Counted from the first letter of the stretch, positions 25,401 through 38,286 are shown. The stretch: 64,000 nucleotides of DNA from Nephromyces sp. MM_2019 (GCA_015657535.1 JADHZB010001519.1:1-64000); one strand, 5' to 3'. Program-made: numbers and translations. The notes: generated by a model from the letters alone, not told the origin.

Positions 25401-28400
25401 TCAAAGGAACGCATTACCCAACCATTAGAAGTACTCAGCCTAAAGCCCCTCATTATTACCTTCAATCTATGAACAGCATGATGATTTATCCCAAAATTTT
25501 CCAATACATTGAAGTGATCCTCGGAAACGTTCAATTAGGCGAAAAAATCTAATACTGTAGCGAAGTCTCAATAGACCACGTTAGAGAAGGGCGTATGGGC
25601 GGCCTCGCATGGTCGGCAAGCAACAGAAAATAATATACGCGAGGCGCAGAACCACGATGCACCTTATCAGGATATATGCTTCAGCAAGCAAGCGATAGAA
25701 TGTGCAACACGGGCTGGCCAGGTCAAGGTGTAATACAAAACTGAGAACCATATTTTACTCAATAGATTTAAATCACTCTTCCACAACAACATTTTCCATA
25801 GAAAATCTATACAGTACCAATTAGCAACAATGCAGGCATTATGCACGAATAAGAAGTACGCTAATGGAATCACCTCGAAACCTCATCGAAAAAAGTGAAC
25901 CTCGCAAACACTTTTATCGTGTCATCACACGCAAAATTGGTACTCCTGTGCAAATAGGGCTGCATGAACAAGTTCAAGAGAACAGCGCGTATACCAACCC
26001 AAAGTTTTTCCCCTTTTCGACTATAAGACAGGACGAGCATAACAAAAAAAATTGCAAAGCTCACTTAAAAGTTCAGGAAAAAGCAGATAAGTAAGGAAAA
26101 ATCGATAGCTCTTCGAGCTATTGGCACCGCTTATAGCACTAAAGACTGCCCTCAACTAAAAAGTGATTACTGCGAAGTGACGGAAGAATATGCTCTGGAA
26201 GAAGTTGCGGCCTATTCCATCCAAATATCAAAAGTAAAGAAAAGCACAAAGAACAGACTATCACAATTGCAGATAAGTTAACTCAAACGGCACGCGTAGG
26301 TCGCATGCCTGGTCCATGCATACTAAACAAGCTTCGCCAAAAACAACTCCACAAAAAGCACAATGGGTATGCTGAATGCAGTGCTTTTTCTGGCGCAGAG
26401 ATTCAAAACCCATTATACATACTATCCACCTCTAAGGAGAAAAAAAGTATCCAGAGGCTGACCAAGGAAAAATTTAGATAAATAAACAATGTATACAATA
26501 TATGACAAAAACATTGTGATTATAAAACAATCGAGCTTGTTATACGGGGAAAATAAGCTATCATTGTAGGCATGCAACGCATAAAGGAGACAAGGATGCA
26601 ACTAAAAGAGCTCTCAACATTGCTAGATAGAATTAAAGGAGCCAAAAAAATACAGGCATCACAACTAGCTCTGAGTAAAGGCTATACCTGAGCACAAAGG
26701 GACGTGGTAATACCTACGGATAAATCACACAAAAACAGTCCCAGTAACGCGCAAGAAATTCCAATCTCCAAAAATGCAAAAGGAGCCCCATAATCTACGG
26801 AATGCTCCAGAAGTAACATAATTAAACGAAATTTCATAACTAGAAACTATTTCAGAGAGGAATAATCGAAATTACAAGTTAATAAAGTACTTAGAAACGT
26901 AAAAGATCGGGCAACATTTGGATACAAATAAAAGCACAATTTATCGCAAACATGGAAAAAATATTATCTACCTATAATAAGTAAGCACATGTCCGCAGCA
27001 TAATGCCGCGCGACTACACAATCAAAGTGACATTACAAGCCACTTTCAAAAGGAAAGTTAATATGAAATGGGCATACAAATGCTTGAAAAGCAGCATCAA
27101 ATCAACTTGAGGCCACCACTCTACATATATGGACATCCAGAAGAATCACAATTTACATGGAAGTATGTTGTACTGAGCAAAGTACCAGCGCCTATACATA
27201 TCCCGTGAACAAGGGCACAGACCATGAAGGTTCAAAAACACCAATTCTACTGAGGCTGTGCATCTTATACTCTAGCCAGTCACTTCGTTATTTACACGAC
27301 ATACCTTTTCAGGAATACATTATAACCTTGCGATAACGGAAAAGATAATTCTAATCAATAATATTTGGTACATCCTATAACCATAAAAAGTATAGTGTAA
27401 CTCCCGGGCCAAAGCTTAGCACTCTGCGGAGTATGCAAGTAAGTAGTTAAGGAAAACTTTAGACGATACAGCAAAGAAATACAAGGGATTCAAAAAGCTA
27501 GGATATAGGACTGCGAAATATTAAACTTCACGAATATATAGTCTTTACGGAATGCGACGCAAAGGAGTAACAAACCCTCCGCATGAGTCGCCAAGCAATC
27601 TTTAATGTAGACAAACAGGTAAAGCAGCAGTGCATGGATATCGCGCTTGAATGTTTTTTTGGGTAAAAATATGAGATTTTCAAAAGCAAGCACCTTTTTA
27701 TCATAGCAATATGCAAACGAAGAGAAAGAAAGATGAGGTTTTCTTCTTAGAAGTACGCATCCCAGTAATTATAAAGCTACATTAGAATCGATTTAAAGGT
27801 GCTGCCGCACAAAGTGAGTTATAGCCGACAAAAGGCGGGTGACCCCTTAACGTGTATAATAGCATTCCTATACTATGCCAAAGAAACAAATCACGGTACT
27901 ACATTAAAAATATCACCCGACCAACATGAATAGGCTATACTAGATAAAAGCATAATCGCATGCATAAGAGTAATACTACATTTTAAGAACACAAAAAAAA
28001 ACTATGCAAGGGATGACACTAAATATACATAGAGAGATCCCCTCTAGCAGGATATAAGAGAAGATGATCCAGAAGGCTAGTAAGAACGTGGGGAAACGAA
28101 CAATGTATTAAAAAACATAAGGCTAGGTACCAAGCCAGGTACAACCTGTACCATAACAAAAGCAAAAGCGAGATCACACCAAGCATTTCATAGGCACAAT
28201 GCATGATCCCCAATAGTATACACAAACTCACAAATTCAAGCTAACATGAATCAGCATGACGAACTAATCATAAAACACAAGGTATTTATACACAGAAAAG
28301 CACGAATTTCATGATTTAATGAAGGAATGTGTTAATGCGCCAACTCTGCTGGCTCCACTAATTCGCAGAGCACAAATTTACAACAGAGGATGATGAGGAA

Positions 28401-29352
28401 TCCACAAGGGATCATGTGCTACGCTGATCGCTTCATATACATTGATAAAAAAAACAAGCTTGACAAGAGAGAAGTAAGCACTCAGAAAGCAGCAGAAATG
28501 AAGAATAAGCAACGTGCCAACTTAATAGTTAATAAAGAAAAGAAGAGGAAGCCTATTAACCCTAAAGTAATGCACACAAAAAAAGCCTCCACATATTACT
28601 ACTTCCATAAGATCTCTCATAAAATGGTTCCTCGACTTATTTTAAGCAAGAAACAACCACAAATATTAATATAAACTGCCATGCAGCAAGTCAATAAGAA
28701 ATGTATAAAACGACGCGATTTATATAACAGTAAAGCTCATACACAGATAGGAAAATGACAGTATATAATTACAGCTAAAAGCATCGCTTGCTGTTTTGCA
28801 TGCATAACACGTCATCATACAGTCACTACTCCTTTCCTTCCGTTTCCAAACGCTTGTATGCCACACAATGATAATTCTCCATCTTTGTAAAGAACGCCAA
28901 AAAAATTGCAAGCCTTAACGTGTGTTTCTTTGAAATACGCGCATGATATGCTCAATGTCATACGTTAAATACGAAGTCTGACATATAGAGAAGTTAGTCA
29001 ACAAAGCAACTAATATCAAAGGCATCAGCGTAGCTATCCAGAAAAAATACTTGAAACATACCATGTATTGCACCCAAAATACGTATATCGGCACAATTCA
29101 ATTTCCTGAAACTAAGCTCCCTTTGTATATACTTCACAACCCTATAAGACATACTTTAGTGCCTCTTAGCATTAAAGCAAGCTCTGCTACAAATAATATT
29201 CCTTCCAATTTAAAACTGATTAAGTATATAAATATTTCCAAATCCTTGGTTTGCATAAAATCCATACTCCATGCTAAACTGAATGCAACTTCTTTCCAGG
29301 CTACAAACTAACTTGTGGGTACAAAAAACCATATTAAGTAACCTTTAAAGTC
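19433..29352. other. Ten-kilobase stretch with no convincing gene
   Basis: Both strands were read. 19.4-23.2 kb is A+T-rich with scattered stops in every frame and one notable inverted repeat (20818-20902). 23.2-25.8 kb has more even base use and several 60-90 codon frames that show no family resemblance. 25.8-29.3 kb is A-rich on the plus strand (T-rich on minus), as seen in introns and flanks of minus-strand genes here. A minus-strand frame at 27490-27693 (RDIHALLLYLFVYIKDC) could be an exon but is unsupported. No tRNA, rRNA or transposon genes were seen. Confidence 0.5.
20818..20902. repeat. 28-bp inverted repeat with 29-bp loop
   Basis: The left arm (20818-20845, starting gctattctacgtctataaat) and right arm (20875-20902) are reverse complements with a single mismatch. 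The 29-base spacer is A+T-rich. Transcription of either strand would give a stable hairpin. No coding frame overlaps it and no flanking target-site duplication is obvious, so it may be a tiny MITE remnant, a hairpin RNA or a cruciform. Confidence 0.85.
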
Positions 29353-29488
29353 CTAAAATGTGCACACAATATCAGCGATATACAGCAACATCGAATATCC
29401 TTGAAACAGGCAGAGAAAAAAAGCCACTTCTTGTATAAGTAAGAGAGATAGCAGCTGGCTAAAATCCCGCTGGACATCGATATATTGC
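29353..29488 (-). CDS. Candidate exon (QYIDVQRDFSQLL...), unassigned
   Basis: A strong pyrimidine tract and acceptor (CTCGCTCTCTAG, minus strand) precede an open stretch of 44 codons ending at TAG 29353-29355. The opening QYIDVQRDFSQLLSLLLIQE looks like a real helical protein segment. Its partner may be the frame at 29523-29837, about 35 bases upstream, but I could not find a donor with the required phase 2. In phase 0 the same acceptor would instead add a short tail ending at 29459. Function is unknown. Confidence 0.28.
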
Positions 29489-29522
29489 CTAGAGAGCGAG
29501 AGAGAGAGTATGGCAACATAAT

Positions 29523-29837
29523 TCAAACAAAAAATTTATTCTTCACATTCCCTTTATGGGAGGAGAGACTATAAGGAGATTTTTTTAGTGAGTAGCGCCG
29601 GAATACTGGCAGCTTAGCTAAAAACTTGGCGATTTTACTGAGAAGATACACACAAGACACAGCTTCAGGAATATCCAAATCATCCTGTAAACCTCCAAAG
29701 ACGCACAGAATAGAAAAATATGGTCCATCAAACATAAAAGAGAGAATATGCATTATTGCTATTATTGCTGTTATTGCTGCTATTAAGGGCAATAAATTCA
29801 ACAGTAAGAGAAAGACTGAGATGCTATGAAATGCCAA
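29523..29837 (-). CDS. Candidate exon with FGGLQDDLDIPE core, unassigned
   Basis: The best part of this minus-strand frame is codons 34-85, reading MFDGPYFSILCVFGGLQDDL and on through SKIAKFLAKLPVFRRYS. A run of Ala/Ile codons from a GCAATA repeat precedes it, so the exon may begin at the acceptor TTAATAG near 29780. There is a faint likeness to the middle of PP4 regulatory subunit 3 (SMEK), where a similar MF..D......LE.D segment precedes a KFKEVIP-like motif, but too little matches to name it. A+T skew favours minus-strand transcription here. Confidence 0.3.
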   Translation of the reverse strand: MAFHSISVFLLLLNLLPLIAAITAIIAIMHILSFMFDGPYFSILCVFGGLQDDLDIPEAVSCVYLLSKIAKFLAKLPVFRRYSLKKSPYSLSSHKGNVKNKFFV

Positions 29838-30941
29838 AAACCTATAGACATTTTATGTAAAACAAACAAACCGCATTCATATGAAAACTCGCTGGAATTA
29901 GCACTCCCTGCAAGAGACAAAAAAACATATGAAGCAAAGCACAAAAAATTACAAGCAGAAACAGACTGCAATCTGAAAAAAATAGACTACCGAGTCAATG
30001 ACAACAAACTCTCAAACTAAGAATGAATTAGACAGATTTTATCTCCACAGCTTATAAGTAAAAAGCCAGGACAAGAAAAGCCACAAAGGGTTCCATATGC
30101 CATCTACTGTAGTAGGAAAGGCGCGCGCATAATAATATAGTAAAAAAATTGTAATAAGAGGACAAGAAAATCTTTAAGTAGAACTGCGATAACGCTGCTG
30201 CATGTCAACTCAGGAAGCAAGTATCCGCTAAACCTTTAACGAATTCTCTCAATAGAAGTTCACGGTAAAATATTATCATCAAGACGAAAAATCAACACAA
30301 AATCAAGCTCCTTGATGCGGACAGTGCGCACAATAGGTACAACTTGTATGGTACTACCTTGTAGTAGGTGGTATCATACACAGTACAATAAGAGGAGCCA
30401 TGTTGCTGTACTGCTGCTTTAAAACTACGCTATGCAAGCACAAAATCACGTAAAAATTCCGTCTCCATAAAATCAGATAAACATGTAAAAAGTGTCTTTT
30501 GTAGGATATAAAAAGGGTTGGCGTGTTGGTTGGTGTGTGCTGGTGGGTGCATGTGTCTGTCTGTTTGTCTGCTTGTATGTGACTGTGCCTGTCTGTGCGT
30601 CTGTCTATGGCTGTGCCTGTGTGTGTTCCTCTCCCCCTCTACCTGCCTCTCCCCCTCTGTTTGTCTCTCCTTACACGGGGGCTCAGCAGACATAATTGCG
30701 AATCAAGACTTTCGGAAATAATACATATATATCGAAATAACTCCTCATAAAGAAACAGATATAGTCAAGTCCGAAATACATAAACTACCAGTAAATAGTG
30801 TCAGATACCATGTTTGCGTGTTTTTATGACGAATAGCGATTTGTAGCCTCCTCAAAGCCTGGAGCTTGCACTTCGCTAGGGGTATATATCAAGCATAAAC
30901 TCCATTTCTTGTAGCGCTTCATTTCAATTCCACAAAAGATG
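29838..30941 (-). other. Downstream flank of the kinase gene
   Basis: A-rich on the plus strand. One strong minus-strand acceptor (tctcttgcag, near 29921) precedes a short open stretch reading GVLIPASFHMNA, possibly a small exon. GT- and CT-rich simple sequence lies at 30520-30670. Extra C-terminal kinase exons could be here, but I could not establish them. Confidence 0.35.
30520..30670. repeat. TG/TCTG and CCTCT low-complexity tract
   Basis: Runs of GTGTG, TGTCTG and then CTCCCCCTCT words. Open frames on both strands through this tract read as Cys/Val or Thr/Arg/His repeats and are artefacts of the repeat. Confidence 0.85.
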
Positions 30942-33900
30942 CTAATCAAGCATCTCGCCCATCTTACAATATCCACCACGCGTACTTTTGAAACCATCGC
31001 CAGAATTATAAACAGTTTCATCTGCGCATGTTACACTGGATTTCGCCAAGTTAATTCCGTCATCCTTTTCAAAAATATTCCAAGAAATTCCACGAAAAAA
31101 TCTGTGCGACTTCAATATATCAGCACTTCTGTGACTGTAACCCAGCCTGTTGCGAGGCTCCTGAAAGAAAATGCATCATTTAGCTAGTTATATGGCAGAA
31201 AAAAAGGGTTTTCTATAAACTTATGCATGAAGATTTCGTGATAGGGCTTAAAGGTAATAAAATCTTCTACTATATAATAGACACAAGACCAATCTACCGG
31301 ACACAGTTATCAAATCAAAGGAGAAGATCACCAAAAGCAACCCGATACGCCCTTCATAGCATCCTACACCTTGTCTTTACTTCTACCCTCATATTATACA
31401 CAACACATTTCCTACCTTCACAAGCAGCTGGTTAATAAGATGACAGGCATCAGGGTGTAAGTAGAAGGGGTAAACAACCGGCTTTGTGAGGATATTTTTG
31501 ATCACTTGGCTCGCAGTACGCCCTACAAAAGGGGTATTACCCACCAGCATTTCATACAAAAGAATTCCAAACATCCAGTAATCTGCTGTTCTGGTATAAC
31601 CTTTACCAAGTATAATCTCTGGGGCGAGATATTCGTGAGTACCGCATACAGTGTAGGCCAGACGTTGTTTCAACTGGTATCCAAGCTTGCGTAACACAGC
31701 CTCTTCTATATCACCTTTGTATTCATCAAGAGGCAGATCAGAAACAGAAGATCGCGGGAAACCCACAGTTTTCGTCTTTGCAGCGCAAGTCTTATCCTTG
31801 GCAATAGCTCCTTCCACGCTGCTGCCACCAGCATAAAGATCTTGTGTGTTAGCTCCATCCTTCTGCACAAAAGCAGGCAACCGATCACCCCGATTGTCCA
31901 CCATATCGGACGTACTGGGCGATATCGGAACAGAAGACTTACAAGCCTCCTTGGAATAACTGCATGGGGCAGAAGGCGGACTATCATTAGACAATCTAGG
32001 CAAACGAGTGCACGGGATATCTAAAGGAAATTCGCTTCTCAATGGGGGGTGCTTCTTACCGGTACAACTAGATGAAAAATGAGAATACTGACACATATTC
32101 GCCACCAGATTACCCCTTTCTCCAGCGTCTTCATACTCCAAATTCGTGGGGGAAGCTGAAGAAAAGCCACAAGAGTCAGTTCCAACAACTGAGCCGTTTG
32201 AAAGGCATGGTTCAGCGGGTTGATCATAGAGGCTTCTCTTTGGTTTTGAGATGCACGAATCCACATTGTGTGCCTTCACAGGAGAATCTGAAGAGGAGAA
32301 CGCACACGACGCTCCTCGAGAAATGAAATGTCCGGCGTCGCCTGAGACGGAAGGCACGGGAGTCGCCATATGATCGATGCCCAAGGTATCCTCTAGCTTC
32401 AACATGGGGTCTCCAGGTGGAAATCGCACAGAGAGCGGCTCCAATTCATCCCCTGTTCTTTGTGGAGGACGAGAATCCCCCAAGGTAGATCCTGGTATTT
32501 GCACTCGATTTTTAGTATTATGGAAGCCCATACAAAGGTGCTCAGGGGATTTTTTTTTCTTCTTCTTCTTCTTCTTCGAATCATCTAGCCTTAACAACGC
32601 TTCTCCTGAGGTTAAGCAGCGAGGCCCACCAAGTGGGAATCCATATTTCATATAACCTGTTGCTTTATGCGAGAGCTCCGAAGCTTTGAAACCAATGCCT
32701 CCCAGAACACGCATACCTCCTATAACTAAATGAGCCTTATGGGAATGCCTGTAGAAGTGCAGTTTATGCCTGAGACACCCACCCCTAGTTGAAGTAAGCG
32801 CACGCGAACGAGCTACCGGCCTGGATAAGTTCTGGGCGAGCACATCAGGTGCATCGCAACTGTAACGATGCATCGCTTTAGACTCAAGAGAGACATTACC
32901 AGAGGTTTCATCGCCAAATTTCAAACCCAGAGAGCATGTTCGGCTGCAATGCCCTGAGTTTAGTGAAGTAGACACACAATTTGCTGCCATGCTTTTATGT
33001 TCTCTCCCATGGGGTGTCTTAGCACCAGCTTCGCAGCGATTAAAGAGGGAAAATAACGGCTTGGGGGTATCTGGGTGATGTGTGAGGGGGGGGTGGGGAT
33101 TTCGCGCATTGTGCTTAGACAGTTGGTTCCCACGGTGTGGTGCACCTGACGAAGATGTAGCACCTCCCAGAAGCAAAGCACCCAGTGAAACTATCGATTT
33201 GTAAGCCTTTTTGAAGGCTTTCTTCACACTTAAAGTATATCCCTGCGTGACGGGTGAGCGGGATGCGCATGGCTCTGGTACGAACTGGAGCTGATTAGAA
33301 ACGGTTAAACCTAATGGCGAATGATTAAGTGCATGGGAGTTACCCCCTACACATGAGTTCCCCCCCTCATGATATCCTGGAGGTAGCAAATCAGCCATAA
33401 AACGCGAATTTCGCCGCGTCTTCACAGTACGTGACATTCTTCCCAGAGGCTTTGGCTGTAAACTAGGCCAATCACGCCGGCACATAAATGGAAGCCCCAG
33501 TATCCGCATACCTTCATGGAGGCGTAAAAATTTCAAAGAACGTTTAGCAGTGCGAAAAATATTAAAATCTTTACTTCGCTTCGGAGAATTAAATCCTGCA
33601 GTGGATGGACTAATATAGTTCACTTCTCCCAAATGCCGTGAAAAACCAAAGTCTATAAGCCGAAGGTTTCCACGGCTGTCCAGCATAATGTTCTCAGGCT
33701 TAAGGTCACGATAAATTATGCCCTTATTATGAAGGTATTCCAAGGCCAAAAACACTTGCGCAGCATACAATCTCGCCAAAGTGACATTGAACCTCTTTTC
33801 TCTCCTAATCTTATAGTACAGCTCTCCTCCAGAGAGGTATTCCATAACCAATACATAGTTCGCTGAATCTTCAAACCAGGCATATAACTCCACAATGAAC

Positions 33901-36900
33901 GGATGTCTGAGCTTTTCAAGGATTACCCCCTCAAGCTTCGCATTCCAAATCTGCCGTTTATTCAGCGCCTTTAATTTATTGACAACCTTTAATGCAACCG
34001 GGCAATCATAGTAGGATTCTAGATCAGGAGTTTGCAAGGTAGTTGATGCGGTATTCAGTACATTCGGCGAGGATAACGAGCTTTCTAGTGCTTGGGTTGA
34101 GAAGGTGGAGCAAGAAAAAGGAGGCTGGAAGCTTGAAGCAACGGTAGCCTGCTTAGTTGGAATTCCATTAGAGTTTTGGGGATTAAAAGATGGTAAAGAA
34201 GAACCAGCTTGAAATCCATGAGATAAAACAGAATGAGAAGAGCAAGCAGCACTTGGATCAGCACCTGCAGCTTTGTCTGTGGGTAACACATTATGTGAGG
34301 GACTGCTACTGATGGCTAGCCTGCTGCCAGAATCAACAGAAGTTTGCTCACAAGTGGTAGCGTCCAGGATATCAGTAGGTGACGAAATTACAGTGTAATC
34401 TTCACCATGATACTTTTTAAAACTTGAAAACTTTAGCTTTTTCGCCCCCGAGTTACACAAGTTATTCGTGTTCTCCACAAGCGCCAGCGTAGGTATACTC
34501 GCTAAACCCTCGTCAGGAAACATCTGTAACTTCCTACGGTTTGGGATAACCAACCGGGGTACCTCTACAGGCTCCACAGTGGCTTTAAAAGTAGTATTTA
34601 ACTCCACAGAGGCTGCATCTCTGGTTTCCAGAGGCTTATTGGTTCCTGCGACTGAAGACACCATGAGCAGATCTACAAAGGTGGAAGTGTCACTGATATT
34701 CAAAGCATAATCCATACCTCTACAAATAGTATTTGCCTGGTTTTTATCGTGTGTGCATAACCAGCCCCCGTCCATTTTTAGAGGAGCGCTTTCGAAGCGA
34801 ATAGACGAAGCAGTCCACCGACGAGATGCAGGCCTGTTCTTACGTGAGAGTAAAGGATAAAATTTAGAGGAAAAGGAAGATATCGATGATCTCTCACAGC
34901 GTGCAATGATACCCTCGAAATCCACTTTGCAAGCATCAGGGCTTTCATGATAAAGTGTCGGAGTTTCAGTGGGTTTCGAGGGCCTAGCTACATCAAAAGA
35001 AGGGGCAGCAGCGTTTTTACATCGTAAATTATTTTGTGTTGCATTGCTCTGATAATCACAACAGCTAGCACTCCACCCAGACACATTAGGCCTCTCAAAT
35101 CCTAAAGACAAAGCGTTATCTATTCCTGCATTATGAGTAAAGAACTCGGAAGCACTATTATCTTCAGGATCTTCAAAAACTTCCTGCACATCAAACACAC
35201 GGGTATTAGAAGATACTCTCTTCAAGGTTGGCTGAGCTCCAAACGCAATCATTTTTCCTCTAGAAACCTTGTCTCCATCCGGGAAACCATGCAGTAAGCT
35301 ACAGTCATAATGCATAGATTCTGTAGAGATGCCACAAGCATCATCCTTCATTTTTGCTCCGATATCGCAATGGCGGACTAAGCTTGAAGATTCATCACAG
35401 GTAGTGGAGCTTGTGCTGCCGAAACCATTCCATAGTCTAACAGCCTCATGATTCTGCGTAGCATTGCTAGAGTCATCAACAGCCATCTTGGAAGCGGGAG
35501 AACATTCCTGCTCCCAACATCCCTCGAACTCCACATGATGAAAGTTTCCAGTAGTGTCCTCAATATCACGATGAATATTTTCAGACTCCCTCTTACATAT
35601 AGTGTGCTCGTCATCTGCACATAATTTTTCGTACTCTATATCACAGTCTCCATCGTGATATACTCCAACAGAAGTATTCTTCCTTTGGCAATCACTGAAC
35701 AATCTGGACTGCCTAGTAGTGGTACTTAATCGGGAAATCCACTCAAGATTTCGATCAGCTTCCTCATTTCCAGACATTAATGAGGAAGAGCCAAGAAAAT
35801 CCGAAGAATTGCTACAAAGAAGCTTATAAGGAGACAATTTTTCGAGCACCGAATTTCCATTACTCAAGCAATCCTTAGAGTTCCCCATAAGAGGGAATGA
35901 AGCAGCTTTTTTCACCAATTTCACCATCGTGGGAGTCTCATCTACACATAAATCCTCATGGCTACAACTGCCAGCACACTGCAAAGAGAAAAAAAATGGG
36001 ATCCATTTGGTTGGTTTCTCAGCTTCTTCAACTTTGCATCTGCCACGATGGCTTTCGCTAACTCTTGCACTTCCCCTTCCGATAGTCTCAACTCCTATAA
36101 GTTTATTATCCCATGACGACGCTGAATTTCGTGTGTGATAGCATGACGAGCCCCAAGATTTCCTTGTAACTTCCACTACCGAACATCCTTCTATGGCTTT
36201 AAGCGTTTCAGAAAAAAGTCTGTTTGCAGACTCACCAGTCTCTGATGAGAGTATTGAATCTTTCTTACTTCCGCTAGTAGCAGCGAAAAGACTACATGCG
36301 ATTGGCGGGCAGGAACCCACAACAGAATCATTATTAGGATCGATTAAGGATAACTCACTACGAGGCTTCGAATATGAAGGGAGAATATACTGAATAGACG
36401 CATCCTTTAGCTCCAACGTATAATCTACACTCCAAGAACCAGGCGATAGAATGCTAGTGAGTCCTCTCACCGCCCCAAGAGAATGAACACCAGAGTCATT
36501 AGCAACTTCTCGGTAGGGCGAACCATGACATCTATTGGGTAGCAGAAAACTCGGGAAGGATGCGCGATACGGCCTACCAGGGGGTTTTTGAATAAGCTTC
36601 TTACCATCATGAGAGACAGCGCCACAGCAGTGCGTGGGATTAGCATCATAATCCGTGCCCTGAACCACCTGAGTGGTATCTACTACCCTAAAAAATGGCT
36701 TAAATGCCTTGCTTCCATCAACACAAACCATATCCGATGAATCAAGGGCAAGCATCCCAAATTGCTGCGAACAAAGGCTAGAAACGAAGTCACCACTTGC
36801 ATCAAGCCGCTGCGACAGCTCCTCAGCCGAATGGGCAATGTCCTGTGTGTTCTTACTGAAATCTTTAGCAGGCTGAGAAACATCCAAAGAATTCTTTGGA

Positions 36901-37886
36901 GAATCACTCAATTTGACACCATCACTTGAAGCAATGAATCTTTGGCTTCTTTTCTTATCGTTAATCTTCAAGCTGCTCATATTGGAATCGCATGGAGGTT
37001 GGTTACGGAGGGCAAGCGATTGTTCAGGGGGTAAGCTGGAGGATTCTTCATCGATAAAAATCGCATCAGCATTCTTCAGATTATCCCGGGCCAACTTTGG
37101 ATCTCTAAACTCAATACATACACCATCACGAGGCTTTTTAGAGTACTCAATATCTAGCCCTTCACCAATATTCTCGAGAATACAGTTACTAGCTCCATGC
37201 TGAGGATCAATCGGCACTGCTGCTGCGATACACCCACCACTCATAGCATACTTCCCACTGGTGAGTGCAGGTCTGGAATCTGCCAACGAATCCATTGTGC
37301 TGCCATTGTAGGTTGTACCTCCATCTAACGACTCCGGATGCAAGTAATTATACTGTTCTATGCTATTTGATAAATCTTTCGAGCAACACACGCCTATATC
37401 GATGGACACACTAGAAGATAGGGAAGTTGGGGCTGAGCTGCTCAACGGAGCACGAACCTTCAAGTAACCTACATACACCTTTCCGAAAGATCCTGCCCCA
37501 GCAGAGCGACGGAACAAAAAATCATTCAAACCTAGTGCATCACGAGATCTAATTTCGTTCTTTAATTGCTTCATAATATCCTTCTCCAGAGTTAAGCTTT
37601 TATGCACATTGAGGCTGCTGGAAAAGGAAACCGGAAGGTCAGGAGAGCCGATTTTAGGAGAAGAAAAGTGGGAAAAAGTTCGATTAAAAGAGCCACCTTT
37701 TTTGGAATGAATTGCCCTTAAAAACTTTTCTGAAATACTGATATTCCCAGAGATTCCTTTTTTTCCTGTGCATGGAAAATGAGGAGACATTTTGCTATGT
37801 AAGCCAATTCTCTTATCAAGATGTGACGCACGACGAGAGGCACTCCCCACAGCCGGGTCCAAAAGCCTACCATGCTGCTGTACCAT
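30942..37886 (-). CDS. Giant AGC-family Ser/Thr protein kinase with two huge domain insertions
   Basis: Exon 1 is 37886-31416 (2,157 codons). A 255-bp GTAGGA...TTTCAG intron follows. Exon 2 runs from 31160 to TAG 30942-30944, giving about 2,229 residues. The kinase motifs are complete. Glycine loop G-A-G-S-F-G-K-V is at 130-137, beta-3 lysine K1300 (CPVALKVV), alpha-C glutamate about E1319, catalytic loop YRDLKPEN with D1394, DFG at 1412-1414, and T-loop YTVCGTHEYLAPE ending at E2090, then DYW. Exon 2 supplies EPRNRLGYSHRSADILKSHR, the AGC helix-I region, at the phase-0 junction. YRD and the RLG...DI..H.FF pattern place it in the AGC group near PKA/PKG. About 1,150 Ser/Asn-rich residues separate the glycine loop from K1300, and about 650 separate DFG from the T-loop. 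The second insert holds a 10-residue Lys run (32549-32577). No PxxP or hydrophobic C-tail motif is seen. The exon 2 end is uncertain because GTAACA and GTAAGA donors precede the stop. Confidence 0.9.
31161..31415 (-). other. Kinase intron, 255 bp
   Basis: The donor GTAGGA follows LINQLLVK and the acceptor TTTCTTTCAG precedes EPRNRLG. Without splicing the frame stops within eight codons, in the middle of the AGC C-lobe. The join restores the conserved LL..DP..RLG-type motif. Confidence 0.88.
32549..32577. repeat. Coding (TTC)n tract = poly-lysine in the kinase insert
   Basis: TTTTTTTTCTTCTTCTTC on the plus strand reads as a run of about 10 lysines on the minus strand, inside the activation-segment insertion of the kinase. 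It is in frame and probably length-variable. It could act as a nuclear localisation or phosphoinositide-binding patch. Confidence 0.9.
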
Positions 37887-38286
37887 AGCTCCAAGGAGAA
37901 ATTTGGCTTCTGAAAGTGAGGATTTACGCGAGGAATTTTATGGATTTTATATTAGCAGAGGATCCCACCTAACTTGCTGCTACCTCAAACCCATATTTGG
38001 GGGTGTCTTTTGCAAAGAAATTTTCAGTGGTCTTGGATTTGGGACACATACCAAGAAACTGCAGGTAGCTTGCATCGAGTCACATTGAGAAATCTAGCTT
38101 CTCTCCCTTGATTCACAAGAATATATCCACGTTAACTCTTATTTTATGTCTGAGATATCCACCTTAACTCTCTCTATCTCTCCCTGTCTCTGTGCGATAA
38201 AACTCTCTGAGGGATCCAGAATAGTTAAAGCAGCATCCTTGCTTATAAAAAATTGCCAAGACCAGTTTTTACTCGTAGATGAAACA

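Noticed and set aside
28390..28674. 94-codon Lys-rich plus frame
   Set aside because: Explained by the A-rich strand (AAA/AAG codons). The opposite strand looks like intron or UTR of minus-strand transcription.
29523..29837. Naming this candidate exon as PP4R3/SMEK
   Set aside because: Only a short pattern matches, and neighbouring exons with the EVH1 or armadillo parts could not be found.
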